A stretch of 64,000 bases of DNA, taken from contig NC_134851.1 in the NCBI RefSeq assembly GCF_965363235.1, positions 49,480,833 to 49,544,832 of the forward strand, written 5' to 3'. The stretch comes from Mytilus galloprovincialis. Taxonomy: Eukaryota > Mollusca > Bivalvia > Mytilida > Mytilidae. Position 1 is the first letter of the stretch. The number at the start of each line of letters is the position of its first letter. Shown one piece after another: positions 26,301 to 36,406 of this stretch. The notes beneath the pieces are model-generated. The model made no database searches, had not been told where the DNA came from, and was given only the letters and a program-made list of their open reading frames with translations. A program made the position numbers and the translations under genes.

Positions 26301-29300
26301 TTTAAATTAAATTTGCTAAATTGATTGAAGTTGATTTTATAGCATCTTTTATAGTGTCACGTGTTAAGGACGTTGTATTGTGATCCACACAAACCATATT
26401 TTACTTGTTTGGATTTATAACTATTTTCATATGAGCGTCACTGGTGAGTCTTATATTCACGAAACGCGCGTTTTTGCGTACTAAATTATAATCCTGGTAC
26501 CTTTGATAACAACTTATTCAAACGCAATCCATTCTTTTGTCAAATAAAATGAAATGTGGTTGAAATATTATTTGTATCGTTAATGTATTCAGTTCGTTCA
26601 TTAATTTGTAAAAAAAATAATTGTACATAACAAAGTGTTATCATAAAATGATTATAAGTTGTTCTACTTCTAACGTATTTAACTTGCTATTTAGGTTTTA
26701 AAGACAGGTTCATGGTTGGCGCTCAAATTGGTCCCTTCAATTGTAGTGTTTAATGTATTGCATTAGATGATTTGTGTTATAGCAGTCATATCAATTTAGC
26801 AATAATTTTTAGTTCATATACAGTTCGAGAAATGTATGTTAATTATCATTCGAAATATGAAATTCAGGTTTTCCTAAATAAAAACATATTTATCTTTGAA
26901 CAATGCCATTTTGGAAACAAACATGACAGAAAACATGTTCTGACAAATTGAAGTCGACAAAAAACTTCAAACACCATACATATATTTTGGATATCATAAT
27001 TCCACCTATATATCAAATGTCTCTATGCACAACTTCTATAGATGCATTAAAGCAGTCTTCATAAAAATATGCATAGCCTTTATACCAACGTAGGTATGGT
27101 TAAAGGCAAAATATTATGAATGGTTATATCTTTTATTGACTTCTTAAAAGTAATATCAAAAAGATAGGTCTAAAGAAAACAAATATAGCAGAGTTACGGA
27201 AGTATATTGTATAATATAGAGAGTAAAAGTTACCATAACTTGACTTAGCTGTATTTTGCAAAACAATGCTCTGCAACTTCGTACTTTATTTGGTCTTTTT
27301 AACTTTTATGGATTCGAGCGTCACTTATGAGTCTTTTGTAGGCGAAACGCGCGTCTGGCGTATATATCAAATTTAGTCCTGGTATCTAATGAGTTTATTG
27401 ACAACATCAATTCAAAAACAACCAACGAAACCTGGGGAAAAACAACTATGTTATTTCTGACGTCGTTCACACATTATTTAGAATTTCATCAATGCCATTT
27501 GATTAGCAAATCAGTTTGATATAACTTTAGTGTGCATATCAAATTCAAAAGAAGTTATTCATTATATAAAACGTAATATCCATGCAATCAAATTTTCCCG
27601 TGATTCAAGAATGAAAAGGGTCTTTCAAATACTTGTTTATTAACCTTCCCTACCGAAATGTAATTTCATTATTTTATAGATTGTATTGTCGTATTGTCCT
27701 TTTGTCGTATTTTACAATGCTAGAAGATTGCCATTAACGATAACAGCGTTTCTCTTTTTATTTTTCGTCAACAATATTTTTCTTTTAAAATAAAATGGGT
27801 CATCCATCATCATAGAGTGTCAAAATTAAAGGAAATTGAAAGTTCCTTATAAAATTTACTATAATCAAATTCATTCAATAAAAGGACATACAAACTCGCA
27901 GGATTGATTTTCAGATAGTATTTTCTTTTATTTATCGCATTTTATTGACAAACATTCAAACTTGGCTGTAAATTGAATTAGAAAATGGTATTTTAACACT
28001 ACATTTTCATCGCACTGTGTATTACTGCGCAAATGTTTGAACATCGGATATGAATCTATAATGTCATTGACTTCAATGCATCGCCGGTTTTATTTTATTT
28101 CGGATTTATTTAATACACCATTTTGTAAATCCATAGATTTATATTTCGCATTGAACTGCTGGTATCGTTAACATTATTAACATTAAAAATTTTTATCAAA
28201 TGTTTTTTTTGGGGGGGGTTTATTAAGGTTTTTCATTATTTTTTTCAAATTTACAATAACAAAAAATGTCAGGAAAAAGAATAGATTAATAAGTCTGTGT
28301 ACATAATTTGCACTGAACAACTGAGCTACCAAAAGGATAATCTGTAACCAGATAACTCCTGCAATCTCCTTATGTATTGAAAATGTATTTAAATAATTGA
28401 AAATTTCTACGGCGTGTGATAATTAAATATTCGTAAATATGCATTATTCTGTCAATCATAATTCAAGCGGGATAAATACACTCACGGTACCCTTATCTGA
28501 TATTTCATCTAGTTTCCTTGAAAAAATGTTTACATCACCGTCATTTGAGTTTGGTAATGATCTAAAACATGTAAGTCATAATATATGAACCATTAGGAGA
28601 TAACTGTAATGTCTTTTAAGCTTGGTTTTATAAACTAAGATTTTATTTTGAATTAAAAACAATCTTAAAACAAAATACTGTTATAATTATTAAAATGCAA
28701 AAAATTAAGATACATTCGATTTAGGTAAATATTTTTACATTTAAATGTCATAAATAAAAATACCTCTAATCTGTTACTTCATCTTTGTCATCTAAACAAT
28801 GTGACGGAATAGGTATACCCCGGATGTCAACGATAAATACAAAGCGTATCTTTATTTTTCGTACGCTTCTGAATGTTAGAAATATTGACACAAAAAACAT
28901 TTCTGAGGCATAACATGTGACCTTTTTCTTTAACTTTGTTCAGCAATTTTAATCAAAAGAATCGAAAACCACAATAATGGTGACTATCCTTTGTTAAGGA
29001 CTGGTAGGGTTAGAAATCTAGCAATCCATCGTCCAATAAAAAGTGTCGTTCTAAACGATTCGCATTAAAATGATAATTTTATATTGGACGTTAGTCCGTA
29101 TTTATTAGGTTTTACTGAACAAATACATTTTCGTCACAAACAGAGACGCATTATTCCAAATTTTAGAAGGCATAATTCTATCGTGCTTTCAATATTTTTC
29201 AGTCTAAGGCATTTCAAATCAGTATTAACTTTAAAAGGTTCTTCTTCTTATAAGATCAAGTGCAAACATGGCCTTAATCTGTCTTACCTTCATTGCCGTT

Positions 29301-29981
29301 ATTATGCTTCCTTTATAATTGATATCCCATTCACGTCTACTAGTATACAAGAGCGACAAAGGGGAAGAAACTACAATTTTACATACCCTCTCAAATGGTA
29401 CAATTTGTTTGTTGATGTTGATGTTGAATGAAAACTATATACTGTATTGTATTGATGCATTTAACTTGATGACTTCAATTTTTGAGGATTTTGATGTCCT
29501 ATCCTGTTTAATATACATTGTGATATTTTTGATACTTAAATACCTGCATTTATAGTTTGTACCTACTGGTAAAAAAACCGAAAATGTGTGTAAGAATGTA
29601 TTCGAAGGTTCCATTTAAATCGGTCAATTTGATTTGCTATTATGTATACATTGTAGTTTGTTCCTTGTCGGTATTTTTTTAAAAACTTTTTTATGAAGTA
29701 TGATTGTACCTAAATATTACATTAAATCAGCGCATTACCATGTTTTCTCTTTCATTTCAGCTTTTATCGTTTGTTGGATGCCTTTTATCCTTGCCGGGCT
29801 TTTGAATCTGTATGGAGATCTAGGTTACGGCGGATGGTTTGATATTCTTATAGCACTCGCACCACTCAACAGTATGGTAAATCCGATCATATTTCTAACT
29901 TTTAATAACAGGACGTTTATCTCAAGACGGAAAAGTACGTTTAGACGTGCAGATCAGTTGGAACTGATGAATATATCTTAA
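20361..29981 (+). CDS. Class A (rhodopsin-like) peptide-type GPCR, six exons
   Basis: Exons 20361-20453, 22397-22538, 23532-23869, 24784-24916, 25679-25771 and 29761-29981 join in frame with GT/AG sites and give 339 residues. Seen: N-terminal glycosylation sites (NIS, NNS); N52 in helix 1; LSD (D79) in helix 2; W99 and C106 before helix 3; DRL at 130-132 in place of DRY; W157 in helix 4; P205 and Y213 in helix 5; CWMP at 271-274; NPIIF at 307-311 (F for the usual Y). The third inner loop is short and the tail about 24 residues. The wording of helices 2, 3, 6 and 7 recalls the vasopressin/oxytocin, GnRH/AKH and CCAP/neuropeptide S receptor group, so it is probably a plasma-membrane neuropeptide receptor, ligand unknown. 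All parts of the fold are present and no break is seen. Confidence 0.87.
20745..20840 (-). repeat. Rep-C fragment in GPCR intron 1
   Basis: On the - strand the phrase 'gccatggtgttgtcagctta' recalls the Rep-C tail downstream of 54310. Short and diverged. Confidence 0.35.
21364..21721 (+). repeat. Rep-A copy in GPCR intron 1
   Basis: Matches 13953-14271 in the same orientation, from 'aggggagggttggatgcc' to 'ccacatcttctttttcat'. The rest of intron 1 (20454-22396) is AT-rich with no further feature seen. Confidence 0.65.
22560..22745 (-). repeat. Rep-C copy in GPCR intron 2
   Basis: Reads on the - strand as 'ttgatctatgagtttgatg' and 'gccatggcgttgtcagttta', the wording of the tail following the Penelope-like remnant at 53974-54310. 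A 5'-truncated copy is likely. Confidence 0.5.
23937..24125 (+). repeat. Rep-D copy plus flank in GPCR intron 3
   Basis: Contains 'cgaaacgcgcgtctggcg' and 'aattataatcctgatacctt', then about 90 bp of further sequence shared with 26405-26600 in intron 5. The shared block is longer than the Rep-D core. Confidence 0.65.
25798..26050 (-). repeat. Rep-B copy in GPCR intron 5
   Basis: A diverged - strand copy of the tail seen at 34785-35143, containing 'gtcaagaacattaggccctt'. Non-coding. Confidence 0.5.
26405..26600 (+). repeat. Rep-D copy plus flank in GPCR intron 5
   Basis: Near-duplicate of 23937-24125, including the non-Rep-D flank up to 'gtattcagttcgttca'. Confidence 0.65.
27275..27395 (+). 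repeat. Rep-D copy in GPCR intron 5
   Basis: Contains 'gcgaaacgcgcgtctggcg' and 'agtcctggtatct', without the extended flank of the two copies above. The remaining intron sequence to 29760 is AT-rich. A G run lies at about 28211-28218. Open frames at 29084-29555 have no recognisable product. Confidence 0.6.
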
Positions 29982-31160
29982 AATCTCTGAGGGAATGAAC
30001 ATCAACATAAAAAATACTATTTTTTTGGAACGAATTCATGACGAATGTTATCCTCAGTCGTATTACACGAAGATGAGAGAGAGAAAGTATAAAAATATTG
30101 CTCAACTTTCTGGACTGTCAATCCGGGAAACAACCTGTTATTTATAAATTTACCACGGATATACATAAATTGTGAATATAATTGTACGGTAATATGTTAT
30201 CCTGAATGCGGGTATGAATTCCACTTCTGTTTACCGGAATTTAAAAAAGAAATTTTCGGAATTATCAAAAATATAATGGACATAAATCAAAGAATGAAAT
30301 AAGTTGAAATGTGAACAAAGTATTCGCTGAAACAATCGAAGAATCTTTGTTTATAGCAAAGAATGCATATGTATAATTGACAGCTAAAAAATAGACATAA
30401 CCAACAGTTAAGAAACGCCTGTCTTTAAGGAGATAACTCACAGCCTTTGATTGGTGAACAAATATATGTTACATCAAGTATGACTGTTTGATTCGTTTAT
30501 TATAAAACATTCTTTGCTAGACATTTTATTATGCGTAAAGTGAAATCATAACGTGTCGATTGCAGCAATATAGTTGTTAAATAAACCATGTAGTGTGTAG
30601 TATTTGAATATATATTTGCGAGAAAGAAATGTGTTGCATGCCCCTCAAGGCAATATCATTCCGTTCTTTACAGAAGTATTGTTACTGTTTCGATATTTCC
30701 CTGTTTTGATTTTTCAAAGTACAAAGTCTTCTAGTTTAAGAGAAAAAACATTGACCTTATTCTAAATTAAGATGATTTTAAAAGAGAACATTAAAATTCA
30801 ACTGGATTATTTCCAAAACTATGAAACATTATGTGTAAAGAAATTGTTTCAAAATAACAAGGTTATCTAAAACAGTCTTATGGAAAGAGTATTGAAAAGG
30901 ATGTTTATCTTGTTTGGTCGTTCTTACCGTTTTGATTAGTACCAGTTGTGTCACATTACTGATTGCGATATATTGACTGAATATAAATGTGCATGGCAAG
31001 TGACGAATACACAGCAGGAGGCGACTAACCTTTCAAAGTTCCCAGTCTCACTTCTTTTCGAATTTTTGTTGGTGCCTTGTGTTGTGTCTTCAGGTCAATT
31101 CGATTGAAAAGACTTAACAATCAGTTAACTACTGACGTCTGTTTATGGCCCCGCAATGTA
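29982..31160. other. GPCR 3' flank
   Basis: A canonical AATAAA lies at 30580-30585, about 600 bp after the stop codon at 29979-29981, and is the best visible poly(A) signal. Beyond it nothing is recognised up to the tandem repeat at 31160. Confidence 0.4.
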
Positions 31161-31505
31161 TGTAAGTTAACTATGATGAGTTACAGATCAAGTTTAAGTT
31201 TCGTTGCGCTCGATTAATTTTTGCCGAAATTACGGGCTTTGGGCTTTGATACATTGTTGAAAGTCCCAGTTATATGGAATCATTTTACTAAGCACCTTTA
31301 GATATTGGGCTGATTTTTTGGATGTGACTTAACCACGATGAGTCAAAGATCAAGTTTAAGTTTAGTTCTGCTCCGCTGATTTTTGCCAAAAATAAGCGTT
31401 TACAACTTTGAAAATTGTTAAAAATGACAGTTATACGGACTTTTGTTCTAGAATCCTTCAGATTTTGAGCTGATTTTTTATATGTGAGACTACCATCATG
31501 TTTGT
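31160..31505 (+). repeat. Degenerate tandem repeat, ~165-bp period
   Basis: Two clear units both contain 'gatcaagtttaagtttagtt'-like wording followed by 'gatttttgcc', at about 31160 and 31325. A third, weaker unit begins near 31480. Non-coding. Confidence 0.55.
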
Positions 31506-31859
31506 ATTCACATGTATTATTGAAATTGCAGATTTTTCAACTTTTTGAGACGGGGCCATCCAAACAAATGTATATATTATATAAATTCGATATCAAACAA
31601 GTGATCTCAATTTGCCATCCGACTACCGGTTTGTATTTCCTATATTGCATAGAGGTCTAAATGGATTTTTTTTTTTTTTTTGGTGTGTTGAATATCAGTG
31701 CAAAAACAACTGTGTACGGATATCAAGCGATATTGAACGGCTTGCGTTTCCTATAAACAAAATCTAGAAGTAGGGTCCTAACCTACACAGAAAAAGTAGG
31801 ATCACAAAAATACTGTTCTCCGCAGCGAATTGAAAAAGGTAAGATCTAATGGCAAAAAT

Positions 31860-32510
31860 CAAAATCTCAAACATCAATTGAATGAACAAATGTCATATTC
31901 CTGGCTTGGTACAGACATTCCGTATGTACAAAATGATGAATTAAACCTGATTTAAAAGCTAGCTAAACCTCTCACTTGTTTAACAGACGCATCAAATGCA
32001 ATTATATTGACAACGATGTGTTCACAAAACAAACAGACCTTATATATACAAATGTCATAAAAAAGGGGTACGGCAGTCAACATTGTTTATATTACCAATC
32101 ACTATAGAACAAACAAATATTTAATAAACAAGCACACTGGCATATAGACCAAGCACATTAGCAAACATTAAAGACAAGAATACAAAATTTACAATTGCAA
32201 AATTAATGTTAATACATTCCTTCGTTACCAAAAAGAAACCTCTCACTTGTTTAACAGTGGCATCAAATGCAATTATATTGACAACGATGTGTTCACAAAA
32301 CAAACAGACCTTATATATACAAATGTCATAAAAAAGGGGTACGGCAGTCAACATTGTTTATATTATCAATCACTATAGTACAAACAAATTTTTAATAAAC
32401 AAGCACACTGGCATATAGACCAAGCAAAATAGCAAACATTTAAGACAAGAATACAAAATTTACAATTGCAAATGTTAATACATTCCTTCGTTACCAAAAG
32501 AAGATAGCAA
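31860..32510 (+). repeat. Rep-E copy with an internal 271-bp tandem duplication
   Basis: The Rep-E core ('aaacctctcacttgtttaac') starts at 31965 and again at 32236. The 271-bp units are almost identical to the end 'ccttcgttaccaaaa'. Other Rep-E copies, unduplicated and more diverged, lie at about 43850-44130 and 55870-56165, all in the same orientation. Confidence 0.75.
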
Positions 32511-32639
32511 ATTATTTACTGAGTGTCATGCAACCAGACCCATTAGTTGAAACAATTGGTTAAAATAATTGCGTAAGAATTAACTTTGACATCAAGATGG
32601 AACTTAGTGATGATCGAGGTTAGAGACTTGCCTGTTGTT

Positions 32640-33385
32640 TTTTTTTCGTATCCTTATTTGTGTAGAAAAAATATTAAATATTAAACTCGTTCAAATGGTA
32701 TCTATTCGTCTCAATCTTCAAAACCGCTTATCTAAAAATACTACCATCGCTAACAATTTTAACAATAAAAATCGTGGTTACCCTTCAATCGATAAGTGTA
32801 ATGCCAAAAAACGACTTACATGTCCCCGCCTTTCCACCAATAATACGGTAAGGTCGACTTTTAATGGTCGCACATTTTCTTTAAATTTTGAAACTGACAT
32901 AACTTTAAACAAACAGTACTATTTATTTACTCATATGAAACACGGAGGGATGCAGTATGCAATACGTAGGTGAAACTGGACGATATTTACCTAAACGCAC
33001 GTAAGAACACCTGTGTCGTTTTAAAAAACACAATAAATTCAAAAGTATAATTCATCAACACCTTAAGAAGCACAATCATCCTATTAAATATTTAACAGTT
33101 AAACCTTTAGAAGTAGTAAATAGGCAGCCTGGTGAATCTCATTCAAAGTGTGTACGATCACGGAAAATAATGTAATTAAATTGGATTAAAAAATTACAGA
33201 CAGTCTACCCTCTCGGTCTTAATGATAATATCATGTGAAGTATTAGTATATCAAGAACCGATTCTGTTAACATTTTGGATATAGTTTCTAAAACTGTTCG
33301 TAAAAACCGTTCACATGGTCGTAGAAAAAATTGCAATCAACGAAAACTTCGGACCAATCATATTAATATTTCGACTCATCAGTGA
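32640..33385 (+). mobile_element. Penelope-like element fragment (GIY-YIG end), broken
   Basis: A region near 32950-32985 encodes MQYVGETGRYL, then an EH motif and, later, WIKKLQTVYPLGLND. These are hallmarks of the GIY-YIG nuclease domain at the C-terminus of Penelope-like retroelements (Y[IV]GET..., R..EH, and the closing P.GLN). The frame is interrupted by small shifts and stops, so this is a dead copy. Nothing shows an RT core directly upstream. Confidence 0.6.
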
Positions 33386-34052
33386 CGCTTATATCAAAAT
33401 ATTTATAAAGCCAAACAAGTACATTACAAAGTTGAAGAGCATTGCATATCCAAAATTCAAAATAAGTTGTGCCAAATACGGCTAAGGTAATCTATGCCTG
33501 GGATAAGAAAATCCTTAGTTTTTCAAAAAATTCAAAGTTTTGTAAACAGGAAATTTATAAAAATGACCACATTATTGATATTCATTTCGGTGTTGACTAC
33601 TGGGCTGGTGATACCCTCGGGGACGAACGTCCACCAGCAGTGGCATCGACCCAGTGGTGTAAATAGTTATCAAAGGTACCAGGATTATAATTTAGTACGT
33701 CAGACGCGCGTTTCGTCGACATAAGACTCATCAGTGACGCTCATATCAAAATATTTATCAAGCAAAACAAGTACAAAGTTGAAGAGCATTGAATATCCAA
33801 AATTTCAAATCAGTTGTGCCAAATACGGCTATGGTAATCTATGCCTGGGATAAGAAGATCTTTAGTTTTTCGAAAAATTCAGTTTTGTAAACAGGAAATT
33901 TATAAAAATGACCACATTATTGATATTCATGTCAACACCGAAGTGTTGACTACAAGGCTGGTGATACCCTCAGGGACGAAACGTCCACCAGCCGTGGCAT
34001 CGACCCAGTGGTGTAAATAGTTATCAAAGGTACCAGGATTATAATTTTTGAT
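33376..34052 (-). repeat. Two tandem Rep-D units, ~350 bp each
   Basis: Units begin at about 33376 and 33728 with 'ctcatcagtgacgctcatat'-like wording and run to 'accaggattataattt'. On the - strand this is the long form of Rep-D, ending in the acgaaacgcgcg core. They lie exactly between two Penelope-like coding pieces. Confidence 0.7.
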
Positions 34053-34330
34053 AACAGAGATGATTTTTCATTTCCTATCGTTAATTATCCATTTTTAGAT
34101 GGTGACGTTCCCTTGTCACCATCTTACGGTGTTTATATATCTCAACTTGTTCGATTCGCTCGTGTATGTAACAACGTTTTAGATTTTAACGAGAGAAATT
34201 TATGTATTACTGAAAAGTATTTACACCAGGGCTTTCGATATCACAAACTAGTCAAAACATTTACTAAATTTTATCATCGGTACAAGGACATCATACGTTT
34301 CACATCCAATCTTTTATGGTAATATTCTTT
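34036..34330 (+). mobile_element. Penelope-like element fragment (post-RT region)
   Basis: Encodes DNRDDFSFPIVNYPFL and YGVYISQLVRFARVC and continues to FTKFYHRYKDII. It is clearly homologous to 53974-54313. This domain follows the reverse transcriptase in a retroelement family common in bivalves and fits the 'R..R' thumb-side region of Penelope-like RTs. Only this part is present, and the following sequence is Rep-B. Confidence 0.55.
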
Positions 34331-35143
34331 ATAAAGCAAAAAAGTGTAAGTATTCACCTCAGAAGGTAACACAACTTTTAAATAGACTTATTAAGAAGGA
34401 ATATAGTTACGATACTGTTGTCAGGTCATTAAAGATTGCATATGTTGGCTTTAATATTGATTCATTTATAGGGTCTTTGCATCGGAACTAAACACATTTA
34501 TTTAAAAACCAGTTGTTGACATGACACGCGTTATGCTCTTTTCATGTATTTTATGATGGTATGATACTGAACCCCTAACGGGAAGTATTGTACCTGATAT
34601 TCATATGATGACGACATAATCTTTCAATCAGTTTAATTGTGGTCTGGAGCTGGCATGTCAGTTAACTGCTAGAAGTCCGTTGCTATTTATATTTTATTGT
34701 CATTTTTTTTGTTTTCTTTTATAACATCTTCTGACATCGGACTCGGACTTCTTTTGAACTGACTTTTAATGTGCGTATTGTTATGCGTTTACTTTTCTAC
34801 ACTGGCTAGAGGTATAGGGGAGGGTTGAGATCTCATAAACATGTTTAACCCCACCGCATTTTTTGCGCCTGTCCAAAGTCTAGAGTTTCTGTCATTTTTC
34901 AGTCTTGTATTATTTTTACTTTAAGTGTTTAAATGTGTGTATAATTTGTAGTTTAGTATGATGTCCATTATCACTGAACTAGTATACATATATTTGTTAA
35001 GGGGCCAGCTGAAGGACGCCTTCAGGTGCGATAATTTCACGCTGCATTGAAGACCTATTTGTGGCCTTCTGCTGCTTTCTGTTCTGTGGTCGAGTTGTTG
35101 TCTCTTTGACACATTCCCCATTTCCATTCTCATTTTTATCTTG
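34331..35143 (+). repeat. Rep-B, fullest copy (3' tail of Penelope-like element)
   Basis: Follows the coding remnant directly and ends '..ccatttccattctcattt'. Because shorter copies elsewhere (14760, 17197, 25798) share this end and start at varying points, I infer that Rep-B is the 3' untranslated tail of this retroelement. Confidence 0.55.
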
Positions 35144-36343
35144 AAACGAAATCAAACCTCTCAAGAGATCAAGAAATATACATGCTTTCTTTTGTTTTAT
35201 TATTTTGATATATATTTAGTTCGGGGTTGGAAGGGGGTAGCTTACCGTCTCTCCTGTACTCTTAAATATAGAGATGGATGTATTCTAGGATAAATTGATC
35301 TTTTTTTCATCAAATGTCAATCTTCTACAAATATGCTTTATTTTTGAAATTTTTGTAAGTGACTTTGACTGCCAAATATCTCCCTGCTCTTACATCACCA
35401 TATTTCATATAAGCACAGAACATCTGAGCAGTTGTGACTTAGTTCAATAAATATAAACAAATATTCACACGCGTACATAATGTATAAATGAACCCTGTTG
35501 TGTCTAAAAGCAAAGGAAAAAACAAGAAAAGGATCATCAATCTGAAAATTTTAAACATATTTTGCCTTCTTTAAAGTCAAAATAATTGTATATAAACTAG
35601 TGAAAGACCATACCATAACGAAGGATGACAGTGATGAAAAAGCAGCTATACTTAAATGCATCTACAATATGTAAGAAAACCTTTTTTCGAAGAAAAGTTC
35701 CAAACATATTTTATTTTCGAAATAATAGGATTATATACATAAAATATGATTAATTTTCTTTTATTTTCTTTTCCATTTTCGGAATTGACGCAATTTATTT
35801 TTTGTCGTTTTTCCCAAGATACTGCTCACTATTTACTCATCTGATTTAAAAAAAGATTTAAATACTAAGAAATAAACCAGGTAAAATTCATCATTAGGTC
35901 GCATTTATAGCAGAATCTATATAAATATCATCAGAATTCAACGCCATGTTCGAGTTGGCGTTTGGGTTACACAGTCTTTTAGTGTGCTTATTTGTTTTGT
36001 TTTTTGTCCTTTTGTCAATTGTTTTAGCATGGTGATGTTGTCTGATTTTATAGCTCCATTTCTCTTAACCCACTGTCAGTTATTTCTTTTTCATAACTGC
36101 TGATATATTCAAATACAATACACATGTCGAGAAGATCCATGACAAAAATAAAAGTCTAAATATTATTCATATATCTTTCTATCACTACTCTAAATATCAA
36201 CTAAACAATGTAAAATCGAAAATCTCTAAACTACAAGATTATTTAAAACTCCAATGAAATGCATATAAACGAAACAGAACAAAGTATTGATATGGAATGA
36301 GAGCTTTAAAAAAGGAGATATGTTCCTAAATTTTTTAATGTCT
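35144..36343. other. No recognisable feature
   Basis: AT-rich sequence to the poly(A) signal of the cysteine-rich gene. No exon is convincing. Confidence 0.4.
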
Positions 36344-36354
36344 TTTATTTTATT
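36344..36354 (-). terminator. Poly(A) signals of the cysteine-rich gene
   Basis: Two overlapping AATAAA hexamers on the - strand (36349-36354 and 36344-36349), about 55-60 bp after the stop codon at 36407-36409. Position and spacing suit the mRNA 3' end. Confidence 0.6.
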
Positions 36355-36406
36355 TTTTTGAATTTGGTAACAGTTACCTAAATAAACATTACATATTGCA
36401 AATGCT

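Noticed and set aside
29084-29555. Possible extra GPCR exon in intron 5
   Set aside because: The frame is not needed: exons 5 and 6 join in phase and restore helix 6 without it, and the peptide has no GPCR-like features.
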